A DNA stretch of 20,178 nt, from positions 1 to 20,178 of the forward strand of contig CAZCOH010000026.1 of the NCBI GenBank assembly GCA_964500645.1. The letters are read 5' to 3'. Below are positions 7,608-14,275 of the stretch, in pieces; the stretch's first letter is position 1; each line of letters begins with the position of its first letter. Origin of the DNA: CAYFIW01 sp964500645 (GTDB lineage: Bacteria > Chloroflexota > Dehalococcoidia > Lucifugimonadales > UBA826). The notes under the pieces were generated by a model that was not told the origin of the DNA, ran no database searches, and saw only the letters and a list, made by a program, of their open reading frames with translations. A program made the position numbers and the translations under genes.

Positions 7608-7869
7608 ATTGATTATGATAGTTCCAATTTTGATGGGATTAGTCATGGCATTAAATTTCTTATGGATTCCATTTGGTGTAGCTGATGCGTCGTTTCCGGA
7701 AAGGGCAATGACACAGAATGAAGGACCGGAATCTAATCTAAAATTCTTGTTCGCCGTTTTTTTTATAACTTGGTTGGCTTTTTTTGCTTATGTGTTTTTC
7801 CTGTCTAGGCGTTTAAAAAGTATGAAACAAGAGATTAATGATTTGAAATCAAATCTCGGTGAGAAATAG
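7588..7869 (+). CDS. CcmD-like small membrane protein
   Basis: A 93-residue protein whose second half (FLFAVFFITWLAFFAYVFFLSRRLKSMKQEINDL split across about 50-88) is typical of CcmD: one membrane helix, then a basic cytoplasmic tail with a coiled-coil-like heptad. CcmD holds CcmC, CcmE and the CcmAB ATPase together for release of holo-CcmE. It is unusual in having a second hydrophobic segment at the N-terminus (LIMIVPILMGLVMALNFLW). I choose the ATG at 7588, preceded by GAGG, giving a 20-nt overlap with ccmC; ATG 7573 is the alternative. Its place between ccmC and ccmE supports the call. Short CcmD proteins diverge fast, so family assignment rests on position and tail. Confidence 0.7.
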   Translation: MQISVHKLIMIVPILMGLVMALNFLWIPFGVADASFPERAMTQNEGPESNLKFLFAVFFITWLAFFAYVFFLSRRLKSMKQEINDLKSNLGEK

Positions 7870-7894
7870 AACTGTTCAATTAGGGATTTGTTAA

Positions 7895-8359
7895 ATGGAA
7901 AATCAAATTGATAATGAAGATAGCGAAGACTCAACTACACAGTTTCTTTCTGCCAATAGGATAAAGGCATTAGTTGCCGGTATAGTTTTATCTTCTGCAT
8001 TGATATATTTCGCCTTTGTGGCCTTTCAGGGTGCAACAGTCTATTACTTTACTGTCGGCGAGATAAATGAACAGCCCGCAACTGCTGATGGTAAGGTCGT
8101 CAGAGTAAGCGGAAAATTAGTTTCGGAATCCTTTTCCAGATCAGAGGGGTCGACTTTAGCTCATTTTGCGTTGACTGATGGGGAAAGTATCATGACAGCT
8201 AAGCATGATGGTGTTCTTCCGGATCTCTTTTTTAACGAGCATTCTGAGATAATTTTGGAAGGGGTTTATATACCCGGACATGATTTTCAAAGCGAGAATG
8301 TGATAGTTAAATGTCCTTCTAAATATGTGGCTATGGAGGAAGAGAAACAGGAAAGCTAG
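7895..8359 (+). CDS. ccmE: Cytochrome c maturation haem chaperone CcmE, Cys (CxxxY) type
   Basis: Membrane-anchored haem chaperone of System I. The 154 residues contain a polar N-terminus, one membrane anchor at about 24-46, and an OB-fold domain with VRVSGKLV (69-76), FALTDGES (91-98), GVLPDLFFNEHSEIILEGVY (106-125). In most bacteria haem is held covalently by the His of a LAKHDENY motif. Here the motif is VKCPSKY: Cys140 replaces that His and Tyr144 is kept. This is the CxxxY form known from Desulfovibrio, some archaea and some Gram-positive-like lineages. AGGGA lies 8 nt before the ATG, and the gene follows the CcmD-like stop by 25 nt. It is the last gene of the cluster; ccmF and ccmH are not downstream. 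Confidence 0.92.
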   Translation: MENQIDNEDSEDSTTQFLSANRIKALVAGIVLSSALIYFAFVAFQGATVYYFTVGEINEQPATADGKVVRVSGKLVSESFSRSEGSTLAHFALTDGESIMTAKHDGVLPDLFFNEHSEIILEGVYIPGHDFQSENVIVKCPSKYVAMEEEKQES

Positions 8360-8414
8360 GCTAAGGATCCACAGAGTACCACATCATAGTCTAGTTTTTA
8401 AAAGCATAATTCCG

Positions 8415-9692
8415 CTACGGGGTTTCATGATCTGCGGGACTTTTCAGGAGAATAGGTAATAATCCGGCTACTATCCATGCAAGGCCAAACACTACAAAAG
8501 AAATTGAATAACTATATTTATCGCTCCATAAAAGGCCACCGATTAAAGGGCTTGATGCTGAAACGATCATAGTTATTGGAGATAATGCTCCTCTTATGCT
8601 CCCCAGGTGTTGGCGACCGAAATATGCAGGAAAAGCGACTCCGGTAATTGTAGGAAATCCACCCATAAAAAATCCGTGAAGTATTCCCCATCCAATTAGT
8701 GTGTTGATGGAGGAAGAAGGCAATATCAATATTGTTGATATTCCTGCAGGTATGAAACATATGGACAGGACAAATCGTATATCGAATTTGTCTGATAGAT
8801 ATCCAAAAGGTAATTTGCTTATCATTGCCGATGCTGCTAGTGATGTTGCCACAATAGCTGCTGATCCGGTAGTAAATCCTTTATCTTGGATATAAGGTAT
8901 TTCGTGAAATAAAACGGATACTAATCCACATAGACCCAATGATTGGACTAGGGTTAGGATCCAAAAGGTTTTTGTTTTGATCACCTGTTGAAGAGTCCAT
9001 GACTTGGCTTCCTTTATTACGTTTAGCTCGGATATGGATTTTTCTTTGTCCATACCATCGGGTAATAATCCGATGTCTTCGGGGCTTCTCCTTATGAATA
9101 AGGAAGACACCGGTACTATGGAAACAATAGCAACTATACCTAGGACTATCCAAGATGCTCTCCATCCGAGCATTGAAACCGTTAAACCCGCTAATGGCGC
9201 TATAATTACACCACCCGCAGATATCCCCATGGTGCCAATTGCCATCGCTCTTCCTCTCATACTGATAAACCATTTGGAGATAAGGGATGGTCCAATCAGT
9301 TGAGCACCCATGGCTGAAGTGGCAAGACCGTATAAAATCCCATAGATAATGTAAAACTGCCAGACCGTACTTACCTGGGATGTGAGGACTAGAGCTAGGC
9401 CACCTGACAAGGTTCCTATTGTCACTATGAGTCGTGCACCGTATTTCCTGTCTACCATCATACCTAGCACGGGTAATATGGGGATTGTAACCAGCTTGAA
9501 AAGGGGTATTAGAGAGAACTGTTTTCGGCTAATTTCTAACTCTTCACCCATAGGGATTATGAAGAATCCTAACGCATAACTTCCCGTTCCGGAATTCATC
9601 ATTTGAGAAAGGAAAGAGGCCAGAACAATGAGCCATCCGTAAAAAAACCAGCGGTTTCCTATATTTTCAAGCCATGAGTCAATGTTTTTCAA
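8415..9692 (-). CDS. MFS carrier, oxalate/formate antiporter or monocarboxylate-like
   Basis: A 425-residue inner-membrane transporter of the major facilitator superfamily with about 12 hydrophobic segments. WFFYGWLIVLASFLSQMM at the start, GFFIIPMGEELEISRKQFS (about 42-60) and a central cytoplasmic loop with RRSPEDIGLLPDG (about 203-215) are typical of the OFA and monocarboxylate groups. DRKYGARLIV (near 81-90) corresponds to the loop 2-3 motif. Start is a TTG at 9692 with no convincing ribosome site, so a later start is possible. It is the last gene of the minus-strand dehydrogenase-amidase-MFS run, 38 nt after the amidase, which suggests import of the substrate or export of a product. The substrate is not visible from sequence. 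Confidence 0.85.
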   Translation of the reverse strand: MKNIDSWLENIGNRWFFYGWLIVLASFLSQMMNSGTGSYALGFFIIPMGEELEISRKQFSLIPLFKLVTIPILPVLGMMVDRKYGARLIVTIGTLSGGLALVLTSQVSTVWQFYIIYGILYGLATSAMGAQLIGPSLISKWFISMRGRAMAIGTMGISAGGVIIAPLAGLTVSMLGWRASWIVLGIVAIVSIVPVSSLFIRRSPEDIGLLPDGMDKEKSISELNVIKEAKSWTLQQVIKTKTFWILTLVQSLGLCGLVSVLFHEIPYIQDKGFTTGSAAIVATSLAASAMISKLPFGYLSDKFDIRFVLSICFIPAGISTILILPSSSINTLIGWGILHGFFMGGFPTITGVAFPAYFGRQHLGSIRGALSPITMIVSASSPLIGGLLWSDKYSYSISFVVFGLAWIVAGLLPILLKSPADHETP

Positions 9693-9730
9693 TTTAAAGA
9701 TACGTATGTACCTCTTTATGTTGGTATGGG

Positions 9731-10948
9731 TTACTCATTAGGCTTTTTATCAAACCCTATTATATTTTCCATCCAGTGAGCTACGGAGAGTAATTTGTGT
9801 TCTGAAAATTTCCTCCCAATAATTTGAACTCCGATAGGTAATCCAGCATCGTCGATGCTGTAGGGTAAATTTATTGTTGGGGCTCCTGACATTGTCCAGA
9901 CGGCCTGGAAACTTGGATCTCCTGTGGTCTCTGTTGATGGTGCGCTTGAGATAGCCGTTGGGCATATCAAAACATCATAAGAATCGAAAATATCTTCCAC
10001 CACGGCAGATAAAGTTATTTGGCTGGTAATGGCATTTTTGTATTGTGNNNNNNNNNNNNNNNNNNNNNNNNNNNNNNNNNNNNNNNNNNNNNNNNNNNNN
10101 NNNNNNNNNNNNNNNNNNNNNNNNNNNNNNNNNNNNNNNNNNNNNNNATCTGATTTCTGTGAATAGTATTGATTTACAAAACCTATTCTTGGGAGCTCAT
10201 TTTTCTCTGACTCTACCTCATATTTCGGTATCTCACTATAAATAGATCCATTATCTCTGTGATCGTATCCTGCAAGACACTGGAGTAAAATTGCGGAGTC
10301 GCGAACACTCCTTGTAAACCAACCAACAGTGTCTAGTGATGGTGATACGGGGTATTGACCGTAACGGCTTACCAAGCCATATGTAGGTTTAAAGCCTACT
10401 AACCCGTTGAATGCTGCAGGCCTTAAAACTGATCCTGCTGTCTGTGACCCTATGGATGCTGGAAAATATCCTGCGGCAACGCCCACGGCAGAACCACTAC
10501 TGGACCCGCCCGGGGTTTTATTGAGATCCCATGGATTTTTTGTAGGGGATGGGTCTCCACACGCAAATTGAGTGGTTACGGTTTTCCCCATGATGATGGA
10601 ACCTGCCTCTCTCAATAATTGCACTACTTCAGCATCATATTCGCTCTGATAATTCTGATAGATTGGTGAGCAACATGTTGTTGGCATATCCTTTGTAAAA
10701 TAGATATCTTTCACACCCAGGGGAATGCCGTGAAGAGGACCTCTGTATCTTCCCGCAGCTATTTGTTCGTCACATTTCAATGCTGTCTTTATTGCTAGGT
10801 CTGGATCCATCGTTACCCAAACATTTAAAGTTGGTTCATAAATTTCCGATTGATCTATAAAGCTATCTATGACTTCCTTAGAGGAGATTTTTTTATTCTT
10901 CAAAAGTCTTGATAGATCAGAAATTGTAATGTGCTTGTCGATGGTCAT
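9731..10948 (-). CDS. Amidase-signature hydrolase, interrupted by assembly gap
   Basis: Cytoplasmic amidase-signature (AS) serine hydrolase cleaving a carboxamide or related C-N bond. The Ser-cisSer-Lys triad can be placed: K80 in PLGVKD, S149 in TPGGSSSGSA and S173 in GSQTAGSVLRP, with the 24-residue spacing seen in the family. Gln instead of the commoner Asp (SQTAGS) puts it in the AtzF/allophanate-hydrolase-like or related subgroups by motif. The C-terminal block APTINLPYSIDDAGLPIGVQ matches. A 100-N gap lies between residue about 267 and the C-terminal part; AS enzymes usually have about 100 residues there, so more is probably missing than the placeholder shows. It follows the dehydrogenase by 42 nt on the same strand. 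It is probably intact in the genome. Confidence 0.85.
   Translation of the reverse strand: MTIDKHITISDLSRLLKNKKISSKEVIDSFIDQSEIYEPTLNVWVTMDPDLAIKTALKCDEQIAAGRYRGPLHGIPLGVKDIYFTKDMPTTCCSPIYQNYQSEYDAEVVQLLREAGSIIMGKTVTTQFACGDPSPTKNPWDLNKTPGGSSSGSAVGVAAGYFPASIGSQTAGSVLRPAAFNGLVGFKPTYGLVSRYGQYPVSPSLDTVGWFTRSVRDSAILLQCLAGYDHRDNGSIYSEIPKYEVESEKNELPRIGFVNQYYSQKSDXXXXXXXXXXXXXXXXXXXXXXXXXXXXXXXXXXQYKNAITSQITLSAVVEDIFDSYDVLICPTAISSAPSTETTGDPSFQAVWTMSGAPTINLPYSIDDAGLPIGVQIIGRKFSEHKLLSVAHWMENIIGFDKKPNE
10048..10147. other. Assembly gap (100 N)
   Basis: Exactly 100 undetermined bases, the conventional placeholder for a gap of unknown length. Both sides code for the same amidase in a consistent frame, but that agreement depends on the placeholder length and proves nothing about the true gap size. 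Confidence 0.99.
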
Positions 10949-10990
10949 ATGTGGACTAATATGTGTAAATGTTATTAAGAATTAAACGTG

Positions 10991-11968
10991 TTAAAAAGTC
11001 AAAGACACCTTCAGTGCGCCATCTGACCTCTCATTTGCGAGATCAAAAGCGTCCTGTATATCCCATATTGGGAAAGTGTGTGTCACAAAAGGAGCCATAT
11101 CTATTTCTTTGTTTTTTATGTAATCTACCGCCAATTTGAATGCGGGAAGCCCGGGTTCATCCTGCCCTCTGAAAACAGTGTGGATTTGCGCACATTTCCT
11201 GAAAAACGTATCCCAGTCGAATAAAATCTTATCAGCCGACGGAGGCAGACCAAAGGCGGCTATTTGTCCAAATAGACGTACCATTTGAAGTGATTGATTA
11301 AAGGTTTCAGTGCTACCTACGGCCTCTATAACGAGGTCGACACCCTCTCCATTTGTGAGATCTAGAACTGCCTCTGTAGCCTTGTCTCCAGTGACATCGA
11401 TTGCGTGATCAATTCCAAGATTCTTTCCCGCATTTAATCTGTCTTTTATAGGCTCTATTCCAATGATTTTGTGTGCACCTATTTTTCTTAGCATGAAATC
11501 GTGAAATAGCCCTACAGACCCTTGTCCGATAACTGCGACGGTTTTTCCAACCAGAGATGGTAACCTGCGGCATCCGAAGACCACTGTTCCCAGTTGTTGT
11601 GCCATTAGAAGGTGTGACTCTGGTATGTCCGTTGGCATACGTAATAAGAATTGTGTATCAATTAATTGATATTCAGCGAAACATTTTGACTGCCATATAT
11701 TAGGTACAGTTAGAACTAGATCTCCGGGTGAATAGCCTGTATCCCCTCCATCGACTACTTTCCCTATTCCTTCATGTCCAGGGTATCCGTGCGGTAGGGG
11801 AAATTCGGATACATTCCATCCCATGTATGAAATATGTAAGTCGCTACCACATATTGATGACATGTTTGTTTTTACCAGGACTTTGCCTGATTCAATAACT
11901 GGGATTGAAACTTCTTCGCAGGACCATTTCCCTAGTGATCTTGCTATACCAGCAGGCATTTTCCCCAT
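10991..11968 (-). CDS. Medium-chain (MDR) zinc-type dehydrogenase
   Basis: NAD(P)-dependent oxidoreductase of the alcohol/sorbitol/threonine dehydrogenase superfamily, 325 residues. The catalytic-zinc side shows C40 in SICGSD and H65-E66 in PGHEGIG. The GroES-like domain lacks the four-cysteine structural-zinc lobe, giving a short protein. The Rossmann domain has VIGQGSVGLF (147-156) with the G-x-G-x-x-G pattern and the acidic GIEP (about 170) after the second strand, which favours NAD over NADP. GAGGAG precedes the ATG. It is the first gene of the minus-strand run with the amidase and the MFS carrier, so it may oxidise an alcohol formed or released in the same pathway. The substrate is unknown. 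Confidence 0.88.
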   Translation of the reverse strand: MGKMPAGIARSLGKWSCEEVSIPVIESGKVLVKTNMSSICGSDLHISYMGWNVSEFPLPHGYPGHEGIGKVVDGGDTGYSPGDLVLTVPNIWQSKCFAEYQLIDTQFLLRMPTDIPESHLLMAQQLGTVVFGCRRLPSLVGKTVAVIGQGSVGLFHDFMLRKIGAHKIIGIEPIKDRLNAGKNLGIDHAIDVTGDKATEAVLDLTNGEGVDLVIEAVGSTETFNQSLQMVRLFGQIAAFGLPPSADKILFDWDTFFRKCAQIHTVFRGQDEPGLPAFKLAVDYIKNKEIDMAPFVTHTFPIWDIQDAFDLANERSDGALKVSLTF

Positions 11969-12095
11969 TTATGTCTCCTCGATGTCTCTCTGGTTGCATT
12001 AAACCTTCAACGACTAGTTTTTCAAAAATTGTTTATGTTTTTAGCCGTGTCAAGAAAATATTCTGATATTACGTACATGTGAATGTTATTATGAT
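11969..12095. other. Divergent intergenic region, dehydrogenase to DUF423
   Basis: 127 nt of AT-rich sequence. It should hold the promoter of the minus-strand dehydrogenase-amidase-MFS run and any promoter of DUF423. I can point to no convincing -35/-10 pair, and only the GAGGAG site before the dehydrogenase ATG is clear. Confidence 0.4.
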
Positions 12096-12500
12096 TTGGT
12101 GAATGTTACTTCAAAGAGATGGATTTGTATTGGAGCTTCCATGGGAGGAATTTCGGTTCTTTTAGGGGCCGCTTCTTCTCACTGGTTACAAGGGATCATA
12201 CTATCTGAGCATTTTGATACTTTTGATACCGCGGTTAGGTTCCATATGATTCATGCTATTGCCTTAATCCTTGCCTCAATTGTAAAGGACAATACTAGTA
12301 ATTCCAGCCTCCTGAATGCGAGTGTTTGGGGATTTTTATTCGGGATAATTTTTTTCTGTTGAAGTCGTTATTTAATTTTTATAATCGGATACGTACTTTT
12401 GGCAATTTTAGCTCCCATAGGAGGTGTCTCATTTGTTGTTGCCTGGGGCTTGTTCGCAGTTGGGGTCATCAAATCAAACAAGGTAGCTAGAAATTCTTAA
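12096..12500 (+). pseudogene. DUF423 (YgdD-like) membrane protein broken by an in-frame TGA
   Basis: The frame opens at a TTG (12096; GTG at 12099 is an alternative) and stops at TGA 12360-12362 after 88 codons. The same frame then continues for 45 more codons to TAA 12498-12500, and that part carries the family's C-terminal end (GYVLLAILAPIGGVSFVVAWGLF). The first part has the DUF423 features: an N-terminal helix with LGAASSHWL, FDTAVRFHMIHAIALI, and FGIIFF. DUF423 proteins normally read F-S-G-S-L-Y where this one reads F-C-stop-S-R-Y, so the TGA sits at a usually glycine codon (GGA to TGA is one change). The total length of 134 codons matches intact members. It may be a recent pseudogene, a sequencing or assembly error, or a read-through stop. 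Upstream, GTGAATGTTA occurs twice 20 nt apart (12079 and 12099), and there is no good ribosome site. Confidence 0.75.
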
Positions 12501-12507
12501 CATGAAG

Positions 12508-13338
12508 TTAGCTAATAATTTTGTATGGATTGTCCTTGACTAAAATACTGGTTTCATTTTGTGACAACCCTGATGCGATCATGGTTGAAACTGCCATTCG
12601 CATACCTTCTGCGGGAGGAGGATGATACCAATCGCTGAAACCTGAGGATATGATACTTCTTTCAATCCCCATAGTTTGGATATCATTCGCCATGTTGATG
12701 GAAGGAAAAGAAGAGTTCATTGGCATGTAATCCGAGAAAGAAAACTCAATGAACGCGCCATAAGATTTAAATTTATCAAAGTTAGATTTAAACAAGTCGG
12801 AATTATGATCGTATTTGACGATTATTTTGGATATTCCCCGTTTAGCGGCGGTCTCTATTAAAAGTAATGAAATGTCATTGGGCATTTTTCCTATTCCCAA
12901 AGTCATTTTATGGGCTTCAACTATATCCATCACTTCCAACATGTTATGGGTCAACTGTCCATGATCATCAATTAAGCCGGGATAATGTGGAGGTTTTTCA
13001 TGTGAGCCTGGGGTGTTGCTCTCATTAAAGTTCGGTATCCATACAATTTTGGCATCTAGCTCCGCAGAAGATCTGACCGCCGCGGGGTTAATACCACCAA
13101 CTGAATTAGTCAGACTAATAGAACCTTCAACCCTCACATTTGGATACATACGGGTAAGAACATAAGCAAGTGGAGCTGTCGGATATGTGTTGGATTTCAA
13201 AACAAATCCACCCATTTCGTACTCATAAGCAGATCTAGCAGCCTCCAATGCATCCATTCTTCTTTCCTGTGTGTCAGGGGAGACGTGGACATGAATGTCT
13301 ATTGAGCCTTTCAATATATTTGATATTTTAGAACTCAT
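12508..13338 (-). CDS. DUF6282-family amidohydrolase-fold protein, probably ligand-poor
   Basis: A 276-residue cytoplasmic TIM-barrel protein of the metal-dependent hydrolase type. The strand-1 pair H16-x-H18 is present in SIDIHVHVSPDTQERR, as are NSVGGINPAAV (78-88), KIVWIPNF (97-104) and the end PPPAEGMRM (240-248) with VKDNPYKII. As I recall the family, relatives have His in a TGHLS segment, His in a VTHP segment and Asp in an SSD segment. Here those places read GIGKMP (K151), IVKYDH (Y176) and SSGFSD (G233). If so, most metal ligands after strand 1 are lost. I take ATG 13338, inside the end of the HAD gene, because GAGG lies 6 nt before it; the frame extends to a TTG at 13350. The 11-nt overlap implies translation coupled to the HAD gene. 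The function is unknown. Confidence 0.75.
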   Translation of the reverse strand: MSSKISNILKGSIDIHVHVSPDTQERRMDALEAARSAYEYEMGGFVLKSNTYPTAPLAYVLTRMYPNVRVEGSISLTNSVGGINPAAVRSSAELDAKIVWIPNFNESNTPGSHEKPPHYPGLIDDHGQLTHNMLEVMDIVEAHKMTLGIGKMPNDISLLLIETAAKRGISKIIVKYDHNSDLFKSNFDKFKSYGAFIEFSFSDYMPMNSSFPSINMANDIQTMGIERSIISSGFSDWYHPPPAEGMRMAVSTMIASGLSQNETSILVKDNPYKIIS

Positions 13339-13996
13339 TATTTGCCTCAATGAGATTTTCTAGGAGGTCTGGTAGTTTACGCATGTTACTGAAGGTAATA
13401 GCCCCATGAAAAGCTAGATTCCATGTGTCGCGTGTGGGCGTGTAGCCGACCACTTGCATTCCAGCCGAGATTGCTGCCATAACTCCAGGTAAAGCATCCT
13501 CCACTACGATACATTTCTCAGGCTTGGAATTCATGGACTTACAAGCGTGGAGAAATAAGTCGGGAGAAGGTTTACCTTGCATCACATCATCTGCACTAAA
13601 AATACGATTGTTGAATCTATCTAATAACCCTGTTATTCCCAGAGTTGTTTTTATTTTCTGATGAGAACCACTCGATGCTACACAGAAATTATAATTGATT
13701 TTTGATAGGACTTCTTCAATCCCTTCTACTGGCTTCAGTTCTCTGTAGAACTCTTGAGTCATTCGGGATGTATAGATCTCTAAGAATTTTTCAGGTGGTG
13801 CAGTACCAAGCATTTTTGTTATTGTTGAAAGGTTTGTGCTCCAAGACTTACCCAAGAATAGTTCCAATGACTGCTCATAGCTGATTTCAAGACCTATCTC
13901 ATTCAAAAGTAAAGTAAGTACATGGTTGGATATTGGTTCACTGTCAACCAAAATACCGTCGCAATCAAAAATAATAAGTGGCAAATTCTTAGTCAT
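13328..13996 (-). CDS. HAD-superfamily (subfamily IA) phosphatase
   Basis: A 222-residue haloacid-dehalogenase-fold hydrolase resembling beta-phosphoglucomutase, phosphoglycolate phosphatase and similar small-molecule phosphatases. Motif I is IIFDCDGILVDSEP with nucleophile D11 and acid D13; motif II is VASSGS (107-111); motif III is K142 in GKPSPDLF; motif IV is VVEDALPGV with E166/D167. The helical cap lies at about 17-90. KPSPDLF and EDA-x-x-G favour the beta-PGM/phosphatase branch, and a substrate cannot be chosen. Its 3' end overlaps the DUF6282 gene by 11 nt, so the two are one transcriptional unit. The start is ATG 13996 with no strong ribosome site. It is divergent from hspR. Confidence 0.9.
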   Translation of the reverse strand: MTKNLPLIIFDCDGILVDSEPISNHVLTLLLNEIGLEISYEQSLELFLGKSWSTNLSTITKMLGTAPPEKFLEIYTSRMTQEFYRELKPVEGIEEVLSKINYNFCVASSGSHQKIKTTLGITGLLDRFNNRIFSADDVMQGKPSPDLFLHACKSMNSKPEKCIVVEDALPGVMAAISAGMQVVGYTPTRDTWNLAFHGAITFSNMRKLPDLLENLIEANNEF

Positions 13997-14049
13997 AACG
14001 TTGATTACAATTTAGTAAAATCGGCACCTTATTTTATGGAATATTTGGT

Positions 14050-14099
14050 TCAAGTGGGAGTAACTTCTTTACTTGATTTTAATTCTTAATTTAAAGTTA
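14050..14099. promoter_or_regulatory. Nested inverted repeats in the HAD-hspR divergent region
   Basis: TCAAGT (14050-14055) and ACTTGA (14071-14076) are inverted arms with a 15-nt spacer, and TAACTT (14061-14066) and AAGTTA (14094-14099) form a second pair. They lie between the divergent starts at 13996 and 14276. A regulatory role is only suggested by place; the region is very AT-rich and such pairs can arise by chance. Confidence 0.25.
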
Positions 14100-14192
14100 A
14101 GTTAGTGTAAAGCATTTACTGTCGGTTAAGAGATTAAATAGTCCATTTCTGTTTTATATGTCTCAGCAAACATAACCATAGAATATTAGTAA

Positions 14193-14240
14193 AGTTGACA
14201 CAATACGGATCAACTATGTAACATTATTCCCACTTATAAT
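14193..14240 (+). promoter_or_regulatory. Promoter of hspR-grpE-dnaK with a HAIR-like dyad
   Basis: A perfect TTGACA (14195-14200) is followed after 18 nt by TAACAT (14219-14224), and a perfect TATAAT stands at 14235-14240. AGTTGA (14193-14198) and TCAACT (14210-14215) are perfect inverted arms with an 11-nt spacer. The actinobacterial HAIR box bound by HspR, CTTGAGT-N7-ACTCAAG, has the same TTGA-N11-TCAA core. The dyad covers the -35, as expected for auto-repression by the HspR-like product of the next gene. The outer and inner bases differ from HAIR, so binding is inferred. Confidence 0.5.
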
Positions 14241-14275
14241 TGTACAATTAGTGCAATTCGTAAATTGAATTTAGG

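Noticed and set aside
10045..10245. Plus-strand ORF through the N gap
   Set aside because: It consists mostly of undetermined codons and lies antisense to the amidase.
12360..12362. TGA in DUF423 as selenocysteine or as glycine in an altered code
   Set aside because: The family position is glycine rather than cysteine, and intact genes in the window end with TGA, so a standard code with a mutation or read error is simpler.
13348..13350. TTG at 13350 as the start of the DUF6282 gene
   Set aside because: The ATG at 13338 has GAGG 6 nt upstream, and that GAGG lies within the would-be coding sequence of the longer form.
14040..14062. GGTTCAAGT-like sequence as a tRNA T-loop
   Set aside because: No acceptor, D or anticodon stems can be formed around it; it belongs to AT-rich intergenic DNA.
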